NCBI GenBank assembly: GCA_015499995.1
Contig: JADNRV010000111.1
Coordinates: 1 to 64,000, forward strand
DNA from: Flammula alnicola
Taxonomy: Eukaryota; Basidiomycota; Agaricomycetes; Agaricales; Strophariaceae
Length of the DNA: 64,000 bases
Reading direction: 5' to 3'
The notes beneath the pieces are model-generated. The model saw only the letters and a program-made list of their open reading frames with translations. It did not search any database and was not told the DNA's origin. Of this stretch, positions 11,522-21,586 are shown in pieces (positions within the stretch are counted from its first letter, which is position 1; each line of letters begins with the position of its first letter). The position numbers and the translations under genes are program-made.

Positions 11522-12827
11522 CTATGGAATAAAAGGCATATCGTCCGAGCCCACTTTTGATATTGGGCTTACAAGGGAAGGCGTGGGGCTTGTGGCTCTC
11601 TTCGAGTGTAATTCGAATTGTATAACATCATGTTCGCGATGTGCGGAGATCTGACCGCCAGTCATCCTGTGATCGACGCGGTTAATCGTCGCAGTTGCGA
11701 TGTCTTCGCCCGTTGTGGAAGTCCATGCCCTCTTTGTTGCTACTCGAAGGATTACGAGGAAGGGTGCGATGACCTGCATGTAAACACGTAAGGTTGCCAG
11801 CCCCAAGAGCGGGTGATCGGGGTACTGGCACACGTACCTGAACTTGGGAAAGCGTCGACAAAAACAAATGCGACACGGGGCTATTCGCCGCATAAAATCC
11901 AATAAAAATCACAGCGACGATAGCATATACAGCGGAGCTTTCCACCAAGATAGCCGCCGCTGACGTATACGGTTTTGAATATGTGTTGTTTCTACCGAAG
12001 GCCTTATGTAGTCTCCGACGATGGAGGAGTAAAGGAGTGGCGATAGTGAGGGTTATAGTCACGTTGCATGCTGCTGCGAGTGCGAAATACGGAAGTCCAA
12101 GGTTGACGCTATTCCATATCGTGGATGGGGAATGTGAGACTTGGACTAGGAGGAGGACGCCGGACGCTGGAATCGCGGTTGTGACCACTGCAGCTCTGGA
12201 TCGAAATACAGGATAAACTTACCGACTTCACCAATGTAGAGAATTGCAGGGAGGGCAAGTATAAAGCGTACAGATCTAAATGAAGTTCTGTAGATGATAA
12301 AGCAGCGGTATAGCTACATCGAGGTGAGTCAAGGCATGGTCGAGGACGATCGGCTGAGTTGAGGACCACGCACCAGCAAGCCATCCGCCAGCCAGCTTGA
12401 TACGACCGCACATATATTACTCACGAGCGTCGTCGGTGACGAGTAGTTTACATTGACCCACGCCACTGGTCCGCCAGGAAAGTCACGGTGCGTGGTATAC
12501 GCAAGAATTTTATATGACGTATTCGCCATGATGTAACCCGTGCCTATCAGGAACATCGTACAGGTGTAGGCAAAGAATCCCTTGCGCGGCGTCCCGGGGT
12601 AGAAGAGCGCGGCTTGTTGGAGGGCATGGATGCATTGGATGAAGAGCACGAACGCGATACCTTGATGAATCGTCGGTATTTGGATTACAATTGTATAAAA
12701 TTAGAATAAGCGAGGGAGATAAGATGGTTAAAGGGTGCTAACCGTAAGCAGCCAGCGAAATCGCAACACCTATGAGGACAAACTGCTCTTCTCGCGTCGA
12801 GGGAGGTGGTGGCGGACTACTAGCCAT
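11522..12827 (-). CDS. Uncharacterised integral membrane protein with about seven membrane segments
   Basis: Five exons: 12827-12743, 12660-12374, 12313-12223, 12166-11838 and 11773-11522, all in frame, 347 residues. Hydrophobic segments fall near residues 16-42, 52-72, 95-122, 135-160, 172-200, 222-245 and 258-280. A short extracellular-type loop (HRDFPGGPVAWVN) lies between the second and third. The motif LLYRCFIIY ends the third segment, followed by LPAILYIGEV. The C-terminal 60 residues are polar and probably cytoplasmic. This arrangement matches a large lineage-expanded family of basidiomycete membrane proteins of about 330-350 residues with no assigned function. A receptor role is conceivable from the topology but nothing in the sequence proves it. 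Confidence 0.85.
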
Positions 12828-14174
12828 AGCTTTGGCGAAGGGACGCCCAGGGAGGTGAGGCAAGCAAGCAGTTTTTAATGGACATGCTTCGAGAGAATCT
12901 ATAAGCTATTATAAATAGCCACTATTGCTGACAGTACCGGTAGACGTCGGATGTGTGGCCACCTGTGGATCCTTCTTACTAGGATTGGAGACATCAGTCG
13001 ATTAGAACCTTCCAGGCCACGAGGTACACCTGGTGTCTTTCCAGGCATGCCTGATGGTATACTTGTCCTGGTAAGAATTCGCCATTGAACTTGTCGAGTC
13101 CCGTCGTCGTCGGAGAGATTTATAAATGCGCCTGCGAAAGAAAATCGTGAATATACCCAATGTACACCAGGACACGATTTCGATAACTTTTGGGAATCAG
13201 GTGACGATGACAGTTGCTGAGAATGGACGGGACCCACAAAAGACGTATACAGAATGTATGTAACATTCGCACAGTGCAATAAATCTTCTTTTGATGCGTG
13301 ATGGTAAAAACAAGCACAGAAACCGCGCGGATGGAATCCATAATGCTGATAAGCTAACTTTTTGGGGGAGAAGATCCCAGGCCGGATGAATCTAGCGAGG
13401 AGAATCGAACACGGCCAAGAGCTCCGCGAAGGTGCCGTAGCGCCCAAGAATCGGCCAACAGCGCGGTCGTAGAGTGGCACGGCCCTTCCCTTTCTCCCTA
13501 AAAGACTGAGCAGTGAGAGCAAGCGAGTTTGTGTGTTTGTGGCATCTAAGAAAGCAGAGAACGAGCTGGACCTCCCCATCTCGCGAAATTCGGCTGGTGA
13601 CCTCAGCCCAGAAGGCTTGAAGTCCGGTCGGCGTCGTTGGATATGACCAGAAAATGCGGGAGAAGGAAGCTGGGATCCCTAGAATCCAAAGCGAATAAGA
13701 AATTGAGAGACTCAGACCAGGGCTGGGAAGCATCAAGTGGGGCCTGGGGCCAAGTACGAGATCGTGGACTCCAAGGCATGGAAGGGGTGGAGTTCTAGTG
13801 GCACACTTGTTTTCCCCTTGGTATTCCAGGAGGACAAGATGAGAGTAGCCAGGAAGGTGCAAGGAAAGGCGCTGACTAGGTTTTCAAATTTCAATTTCGG
13901 GATTATTTGTCTGTGTGTGGCAGGGGCCTTCGTAATATCCAATCACGTGAAGATGTACTGCACGAAAGACGACTTGAAACTTTTAAGTTTCTCGCTCTTA
14001 AAGTCAGGTCTATTCAAGCCCTTACAGATTCAAGCTCTTACAGAGGAGTAAGTCTACACATACTGTATATCATCGAATAATCTACAAATACCATTTCCAC
14101 TTTCAAACTTTCCAATCGTCTTTGAGTCCTTTCTATGTCTCTTGCGTACGGGCACGCCCGAACGTCATTGGTAT
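12828..14174. other. Intergenic with unassigned minus-strand open stretches
   Basis: Open frames on the minus strand at 12899-13579 and 13392-13862 overlap in different frames. One contains FLDATNTQTRLLSLLSLLGR, which looks protein-like, but no family or consistent exon model was found. It could be a small unrecognised gene or a decayed one. Confidence 0.3.
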
Positions 14175-16272
14175 CTAATGAGCAAGCAACGAGCGCCCAG
14201 TCATCTCCTCAGGAATCGGCAGACCCTGTAAGAAAATAAATCAGCCACAAATCAGAACCTAAACCCCAGCCGAAAACACCACGTACCATAATATCCAAAA
14301 CCGTAGGCGCAACATCACATATCGCAGGCTTATCCTCCTCCTCCTCCTCCTCCTTCCCTTTCGCCTCAACGGCCGCACCCTCAGGCTTGAACTTCAACCC
14401 CTCCCCAACCATCAGGAACGGCACAGGGTTCGTCGTGTGCGCCGTATGCGGGTTGCCCGTCACCGGGTCGCGCATCTGCTCCGCGTTCCCATGGTCGGCG
14501 GTGACGAGGAGGACGTACCCGTATTTCTGCGCCGCCTCGTAGATCGTGCCCACCGCTTTGTCGGTCGCAGTGACAGCTTCGACGGCGGCGTCGAAGACAC
14601 CTGTGTGGCCGACCTAGTATGGAGTAAATATATGAGAAACGTCCAGGAAAGAAGGGACAGGGCGTACCATATCAGGTGGGGCGAAATTGCACATCACAAA
14701 TTCCTCGTCGCCCTCCTTGAGCACCTCCGCAACTTTGTCCGCCACACCCTGCGCGCTCATTGCTGGCTGCTTGTCGTATGTCGCCACCTTGGGCGAGGGT
14801 ATCATGAGTCTTGTCTCCTGCGCAAACTGCTTCTCCACGCCTCCATTGAAGAAGAACGTGACATGGGCATATTTCTCAGTTTCTGCATGGAGGTTAGACA
14901 GAATACAAAAGGAAAATCTGCGACGCACCAGCTATGTGCGCCTGCTTGACGCCTTCCTTGGATAACCACTCCGCAAGGACATTGGTCATAGCCTGGGGAG
15001 GGAAAGCTACAGGGAAGGGGAATTCCGCGTTGTATCGCGACATCGTCGTGATACCCTAAATGCATGATTGGTTAAACGCGTGATATCATACGAGGAAGCA
15101 CATACAAGGTCTTTGGGGACGGTGACCTCCATAGGTTTCTCCGGAAGACCAAAGACAGACACGATCTCGCGCATGCGGTCCGACCGGTAGTTGAAGAAGA
15201 ACAACGTGTCGTTGTCTATGAATAGCACCGCGTGAGCGGGAGTAAGCGGGGCGATGGAAATGACGCACCTTTGATCCTCCCCTCAACGCCATCGACGATA
15301 ATCGGCTTCAAGAACTCATCCGTGACGTCCTTCTTATAGTTCTCCTCGATGGCAGCGACAACACCCTCCTGGCCGCCCTCTGCCTTCTCGCCGACGCCCT
15401 GCACGAGCCCGTCGACGGCAATCTTCACGCGCTCCCAGCGCTTATCCCGGTCCATCGCGTAATACCGCCCTATTACCGTCGCGATCTCGCCGTACCCGAG
15501 CTTCTTCGTAAAGTCCAGCAGCTCCTGGGCATACTTGGCCGCGGAGCGCGGTGCGGTGTCCCGTCCGTCGCCGAGGAAGTGGATGTAGGTGTGCGGCACG
15601 CCTTGCTCCTTGGCCGTCTCGAGGAGCGCGAAGAGGTGCTTGATGTGTGAGTGCACACCGCCGTCGGATACCTAAGAAAGGAGGGGAACGTTTGTCGGAG
15701 AACTCAAGCAACAACGTAAGTTTAATAAACGTACCAGACCAATGGCATGTAGCCTTCCGGTTCCTTCCTTCGCACGTTTGCAGCTGGCGACGATAGCGTC
15801 GTTCTTGTGGAACTGGCGTTTCTTGATGCTCATGTCGATGCGCACGATGTCCTGCCATACAATACGCCCAGCGCCGATGTTCAGGTGTCTGTTATCACCA
15901 CGCCAGAGGTATCAGTCAGTCTTCCGAAATTTCCGTGCAGCATCGCGAACGACGTGAGATAGAAAAAAGAATATGCGTACCCAACTTCAGAGTTCCCCAT
16001 AAGCCCCTCGTTGAGACCTACAGCGGTACCGCTTGCGAGAAGAGTCGTAGCAGCGTGCTCCTTGGCGATCTTATCCATGTAAGGCGTCTCAGCTGCCTCG
16101 ATGGCGTTGCCCTCGATGCCCTTTTCTGCTGCGATACCCCAACCATCGTGGATGCTGTTTGTTTCGATCAAGTCAAATCGAGGTTCGATAATCAGCTATC
16201 TGCATACAACACGAAAGAGAAAACGGGAATGACGAACATGAGGCACACTTTGTTCTTGATCTTAGCGGGCAT
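14175..16272 (-). CDS. gpmI: 2,3-bisphosphoglycerate-independent phosphoglycerate mutase
   Basis: Nine exons: 16272-16238, 16154-15981, 15888-15735, 15671-15269, 15215-15106, 15055-14929, 14882-14668, 14613-14287 and 14225-14175, giving 531 residues. The enzyme interconverts 3- and 2-phosphoglycerate in glycolysis and gluconeogenesis using two metal ions, in the cytosol. Metal and catalytic motifs are all present: LIIHDGWGI at the N-terminus, [17 protein letters not shown] with the phosphorylated Ser, [23 protein letters not shown], and [11 protein letters not shown] near the C-terminus. It is a little longer than the usual 510 or so, because of an inserted charged loop after [12 protein letters not shown] containing a run of six Glu encoded by a GAG/GAA microsatellite (around 14335-14350). 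The start and short first exon are supported by the [11 protein letters not shown] peptide leading into the first metal motif. Confidence 0.95.
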
Positions 16273-16919
16273 GATTACAGGTGGTAGTTGGACTTTGGGA
16301 GATTTATCTTTCGTTCCCTTGAGGCTAAAATTCGGAAGAACACGTGATGCACCTGTTATGCGTATTCTGGCTCGTCGGGCCGGGTCTGGTCTCTTCACTT
16401 GCTCACCTTTTCTTCACCTCGTTGCTGTCAGGTAGGCCACTGCTTGGCAGGGTCTATAGTTCCTTCGAATGTGCTTCTAGATGCAGCCATATCGTAATAC
16501 GTGGAGTGCACCTTGTCATCGACCGTGGAGCAAGAAGAGGATGTAGGGCACCCTTGTAGCCTCAGATGGATAAGTTGCAGTCACTGTGGAACAGTGATGT
16601 TGGTTCAGGCGGAGTGTGCATTATCCTTTCGCATCGATAGTAAGTTTGCCAGCTCCAAGCTCCATGCAAACTAAGACCTTTCTTTAGATCATATCCACCA
16701 TTATTACAGGTCTTAACTCAGTTGGAAACTGCACACGGGCGAACAAAGTTCTATCGAATCGTCATATATATCATTGGCCCCCTGAAGGCTCTTGAAGTGC
16801 AGGCAGAATATACGCTCCTCGTATCTTGCCCTTGAACGACTGGTTAACCCACTCTTTCCTTCTCGTGTCAGTCATTATCTCCCCGACACCCAGTGTAATC
16901 GAACATTACGCCCACGAGT

Positions 16920-17594
16920 ATGCCGATGCACGACTCAAGAAGAGAAAAATTTCATGGACCCCAGCCCACCGTGCCAGGCCACATGTATGTGCCTGGGCAT
17001 GAACCCGACGACTGGCAGCCACAGTCTTCCCGTCGCTCACGCTCTCGTCAAGCAGACACTAGAAATGACAGAGGAGCAACGCCATCTCCTATCACTTTAC
17101 CTGCTGATTATGTGCCGACATCTCCGGGGCCTTCTAGACACGCCGAGCGAGACAGAGGCAACCGACTTTCGGACGTTGCTCGAGCGATAGGTATAGGCAG
17201 CGGTGGCCACGGACAAGCTTCCACCCATGGCGGCCCAGACCAACAGGATGGCGATGCGAATCCTCGTCACCACCACCACCACGATGATTTGAATCCTCTT
17301 CATCACCATCACCACGATGATTTGAATCCTCGACATCACCACCACCACGACGATTCAAGCCGCAATCGCGATGATTCAAGCCGTCATCATGATGATTCAA
17401 GCCGTCATCGATCCTCGTCGCAATCGCACCCTTACGGATATTCGTCCGCTGCGAGACCGACGCACTCCCGTCGGCGGTCCCGCTCGTACGACGATCGTGA
17501 TCCCCGGATGTCGAGATCGAGACGTCACCACTCCAACCCGGGCTTTTTCTCTCGCCTAATGGGTTTTGGGAATCGCAAGGAGCGTTACGACTGA
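16920..17594 (+). pseudogene. Truncated duplicate of the low-complexity protein gene
   Basis: An open frame of 224 residues remains from an internal ATG. Its core (PQPTVPGHMYVPGHEPDDWQ, then SRRSRS, DYVPTS and SDVARA-GIGSGG) matches the intact copy at 19845-21072. Two deletions relative to that copy removed the first 36 codons or so and a central block including the intron and the IVVP...GGYVV segment. The end of the frame therefore reads through a fused junction (RRHHSNPGFFSRLMGFGNR) and stops early. A His-rich tandem expansion (NP-R/L-HHHHHDDL) was gained. A small protein could still be made, but loss of the conserved motif suggests a decayed copy. Confidence 0.7.
17262..17410 (+). repeat. 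In-frame tandem repeats coding for His/Asp-rich peptide
   Basis: Three copies of a 33-base unit (GATGATTTGAATCCTC plus CAT/CAC codons) are followed by three 18-21-base GATGATTCAAGCCGTCAT units. They encode repeated HHHHHDD(L/S) peptides. The intact paralogue has only one such unit. Confidence 0.8.
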
Positions 17595-18170
17595 GGGTCG
17601 TCCACGGGCGTATCAAGCCCAGCCAGCGCACCCTGCCCAATATTCCAATCCGCGTCCGAGAAGAGTCCGGAGGCGAAGTTATTCGAGGTGACGAGTTTGA
17701 GTATCTCTTGCGTTGGGCCAGCAGATCGGGTGTTAAGAAGTACACGTTCTTCGCTCGGTTTGTTTTCTGATTCTCATTGGCCTCTGCCTTTTCCCCCTTT
17801 TTCCATTCACAAAGCACATTACAATCTCACTTATCCTCTTTTGGTGACTTTCTTCTTCTCTTCGGATATATACGCCCCAGTGTTCTCTGGCTTTGCATAA
17901 ACATACACGCGTCCTTGATTTTCAGTAACCCTGGTCGAAGACCAAGTGAACATTGGAAGACAGTCATGGCCGCGTAGATGCCTAGACGCTCACAATTGAA
18001 TGGTAAATAAAATTATGATCCGCCACCTGCAGGGGCAAGACTCGTAGTTCAAGTTGGACTTTGGGAGATTCATCTTCTGTTCCCAGGGCCATTTGATTAT
18101 GATAATGACATTGATTGAGGCTCAAATTCGGCAGAGCACGTGATACAACTGTTATATGTACCTGTTGACA

Positions 18171-19173
18171 CAGGCTCCTAAAACCACCTCTCGTATCTCG
18201 AGGACGACTTATGTGAGGGGGAGTTGATGTGAAATATGAGGGAGGGTGGCTGTGTTGATAAAGCAATAGCCAAATAAATAAGTGAACGGGTTCTCCTCTC
18301 GATAGAGAGGCTGGCAACTTTGGGCTTCGGCTATCCCTCGGGCACCAAATAAACCTAGCCCTAGGGTTACATTTACAGCTGAAGGCAAAACGATAGGCCA
18401 CCTCAGATCAAAACTTAGGCAGGGCGCGGACACTCAAATCTCTACACGACATGATAGCCGAGCACTTCCAGTAGCCCAAATGATGGGAGATCAGTCCGGA
18501 TCATTTCGGCTGTGTACAGCTTTTGATCTGGGGTGGCCTATCGTTTTGCCTTCAGCTGTAAAAGTTTCTTTCGTCGTCAGGTGACCTCGCCACCGCATCA
18601 ATCGATGAGTATTCGCGTTGACTATTATGGAAATAATACCCTTTTCTTCGAAATACTACCCCCAAGCCTTATTCTAACATTAAAAAAGACTCCAAATCAC
18701 AACCGAGGCCCACGGATTTATGCCTGCACATATTCAAGAAGTGACATTGCTGTTTCAGGACCAAAGTTGCCCAACAGTCACAAGGATGCCTGTGCACCAA
18801 CAGGAGCAGATGTTGTTTTGGTCCCCAATAGTCTTTCTATTAGTAAGACAGGACTACTATAATTATGAGCAATACTTCACGGAGCTTGCAGCAATGTGGT
18901 GATTTTGTGGAGGAAATACTTAGCTCAAATAGCGTGGTGGCGAGGCCACCTGATGGTGAAAAAATCTTTAAATGTAACCCTAGGGCTAGGTTTATTTGGT
19001 GCCCGAGGGATAGCCGAAGCCCAAAGTTGCCAGCCTCTCTATCGAGAGGAGAACCCGTTCACTTATTTATTTGGCTATTGCTCTATCAACACAGCCACCC
19101 TCCCTCATATTTCACATCAACTCCCCCTCACATAAGTCGTCCTCGAGATACGAGAGGTGGTTTTAGGAGCCTG
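18171..19173. mobile_element. Non-autonomous foldback element with 9-bp target duplication (MULE-like)
   Basis: The ends are CAGGCTCCTAAAACCACCTC and its reverse complement. The left arm covers about 18171-18415. The right arm is 18520-18561 plus 18972-19173, split by a younger insertion, so the two arms are about 245 bases each around a spacer of about 105 bases. CTGTTGACA occurs directly outside both ends (18162-18170 and 19174-19182), a 9-base target duplication. Long terminal inverted repeats with 9-base duplications are the hallmark of Mutator-like elements. There is no transposase, so it would need to be moved in trans. Confidence 0.85.
18562..18968. mobile_element. MITE nested in the foldback element, TAA target duplication
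   Basis: A 407-base insertion splits the right arm of the surrounding element. Removing it and one TAA restores the arm exactly (CTGTAAATGTAACCC). The termini are imperfect inverted repeats of about 33 bases, starting AAGTTTCTTTC and AAGATTTTTTC and sharing TCAGGTG-CCTCGCCACC. The TAA duplications are 18559-18561 and 18969-18971. Three-base TAA/TTA duplications are characteristic of PIF/Harbinger-type elements. There is no coding content. Confidence 0.85.
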
Positions 19174-19844
19174 CTGTTGACAATGACTTCAGAGGTTTCC
19201 CGCTTGTCAGGCCGGGTCTGGTCTCTTCACTTGCTCACCTTTTCCTCACGTAGGCCACTGCTCCTGCATTCAGGGTCTATAGTTCCTTCGAACGTGCTTC
19301 TTGACAGCCGTGGTGGAGTGCACCTCGTCATCGACCGTGGAGCAAGAAATGGATGTAGACCACCTTGTGGCCTCAGATGGATAAGTTACAGACTTACAGT
19401 CGCAGTGCAACAGCGGTCGCATCGATAGTGAGTTTGCAAGCTCCAAGCTCCAGAGAACTAAGACCTTTATTTAGCTCATAATTACCATCATTACAGGTCT
19501 TAGCTCGGTTGGAAACTGCACACGGGCGAACAAAGTTCTATCGAATCGTCATTGGCCCTCTGAAGGCTCCTGAAGTGCAGGCGGAATATACGCTCCTCGT
19601 GTCTTGCACAGGGGTTTTAAAACCCGATTAAACAATAGGTTTGTTTATTATCTTCCATCTTCACCTTGAACGACTGGTTGACCACTCTTTCCTTCTCATG
19701 ACAGTTATTATTTCCCCGACACCCAGTGTAATCGAACACCACGCCTAGAAGAAACGCCGTGTACAAGATTGGGTATCCTATACCCGCTCTCATTCACCCG
19801 TTGACGCATTTTTACCCCCGACTTTGCCATCAACGCCAATCGAG

Positions 19845-21072
19845 ATGAGCTACGCTGCGCCAAGCATTGTCAGCCAGCGAACGTCAGCGTACCCCGACGA
19901 TGCTTCGAGCGTCTACGCCGCAAGTTCGGCGGGCGGTCACGAACGCAGGAGGAACACGAGTATGCAGGTGAATGACCCAAGCAGAGGAACATTTCTTGAA
20001 CCCCAGCCCACCGTGCCAGGCCCCATGTTTGTGCCTGGGCATGAACCCGACGACTGGCAACCACAGTCTTCCCGTCGCTCACGCTCTCATTCGCGCACCT
20101 ATCGTCAAGCAGACGGTAGAAATGACAGAGGAACAATGCCGTCTCCTACCACCTTTCCTCCTGATTATGTACCGACGTCTTCGGGGTCTTTTAGACCCGG
20201 TGAGCGAGACCGAGGCAACCAACCTTCGGACGTTGCTCGAGCGATGGGTATAGGCAGCGGTGGCTACGCACAACCTCCCATCTATGGCGTCCCATACCAA
20301 CAGCATAGCGATCCTCGTCATCACCACCACGATGATTCAAGCCGTCGTCGATCCTCGTCGCACTCGGACCCTTACAGATATTCGTCCTCTGCGAGACCGA
20401 CGTACTCCCGTCGGCGCTCCAGCTCGTATGATGATCGTGATCCCCGGATGTCGAGATCGAGACCCACGGCGAACTACCATGTCCAGAACCAACCCTTGGG
20501 ATATGGGACCGGCTACGGGGCGTCGGGTCAGTCGCAGTTTCCAGCCCAGATGCAACCTCAAATGCAAACACAACAACAAGTGCCGAACAATATGTATCCG
20601 AGTAACACGGGCAACAACTACGGCATGGTCCAACCATCGCCTACTTCGCCCACGATCATCCAAGCTCCACCTAACCAGTCCATCGTCGTTCCTCTCAATG
20701 ACGGCACCGGGGGCTACGTGGTCGTCCCGCCTCATGGCCAAAATGTCCGTGTCATGGTAAGTTGATCTCTTCTCCTTGCCTCTTTCTTTCTTGCTCGCTA
20801 AACGGAAACTTGCGGCCCCTTCTTTTTTTTCTTCCTTTTTTACCCTATAGCAGAACCCAGCCACCGCGCCCTATCCCAGTACTGCAAATACACGCTCTCG
20901 TGGTCATCCCTCCAACCCGGGCTTTTTCTCTGGCCTAATGGGTTTTGGGAATCGCAGTAGGAGCCTTGCGCCTGAGATTCATCCACGGGCCCATCAAGCC
21001 CAGCTGGCGCAACCTGCCCAATATTCCATTCCGCGTCCGAGAAGGGCCCGGAGGCGAAGTTATTCGAGGTGA
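19845..21072 (+). CDS. Low-complexity protein with conserved IVVP-GGYVV C-terminal motif
   Basis: Two exons, 19845-20756 and 20851-21072, with a 94-base intron; 377 residues. The start is the ATG giving MSYAAPS; the upstream in-frame TTG is not needed. The protein is mostly disordered: an Arg/Ser/His-rich middle (SRRSRSHSR, HHHHDDSSRRRSS), a Gln/Pro/Met-rich part, then TIIQAPPNQSIVVPLNDG and TGGYVVVPPHGQNVRVM just before the intron. The basic second exon holds NPGFFSGLMGFGNR. The same motif, the same intron position and an NPG-containing second exon occur in the minus-strand gene at 47256-48250. This defines a small paralogous family with no recognised domain. Function unknown. A truncated copy precedes it in a tandem duplication, and a 1-kb mobile element sits about 660 bases upstream. 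Confidence 0.75.
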
Positions 21073-21586
21073 CGAGTTTGAGTATCTCTTTCGTTGGGCC
21101 AGCAGATCGGGTGTTAAGAAATACACGTTCTTCGCTCAGTTTGTTTTCTGATAGCACGTTGGATTCTCATTGGGCTCGGCGTTTCCCCCCTTTTTTCCAC
21201 TCACAAAGTACATTACAATCCCACTTATTCTCTTTTGGTGGCTTTCTTCTCTTCGGATATATACGGCCCAGTGTTCTCTGGCTTTGCATAAACATACACG
21301 CGGCCTTGATTTTCAGTAACCCTGGTTGAAGACCAAGTGAACAGTGGAAGACAGTCATGGCCACTAGATGCCTATACGCTCACAATTAGTAAATAGAATA
21401 ATTAAGAACGTCAATAATTTGTTCTATAAAGTACAATGAACACCTTTCTGTTCATCAATGGTCCGAGTCAGGTATATACAGGGTTTAATCGAATCTTTGA
21501 AGGTGATCTACGTGGTAACTAATCTGCGTACGTATTACTGCTTATCAGGCTGCTCGTCCAGGTCATAGACGATTTGGGCGGTACTC

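Larger units (their letters stand above)
16286..18014 (+). repeat. Tandem segmental duplication, unit A
   Basis: It aligns with 18052-21404 from AGTTGGACTTTGGGAGATT in the upstream region of the phosphoglycerate mutase gene to GCTCACAATT after the 3' end of the low-complexity gene. Unit A lacks about 207 bases holding the original start codon and about 440 bases holding the conserved C-terminal motif and intron. It also lacks the 1-kb mobile element found in unit B. Confidence 0.85.
18052..21404 (+). repeat. Tandem segmental duplication, unit B
   Basis: The longer and coding-intact partner of 16286-18014. The shared flank before the gene is interrupted here by the element at 18171-19173. Downstream of the gene, the shared 3' block (TATTCGAGGTGACGAGTTTG through CATGGCC) continues to about 21404. 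Confidence 0.85.

Noticed and set aside
18865..19428. 187-codon plus-strand ORF and its mirror at 17982-18401
   Set aside because: Both are readings through the inverted arms of the foldback element and end at unrelated flanking sequence; no domain is present.
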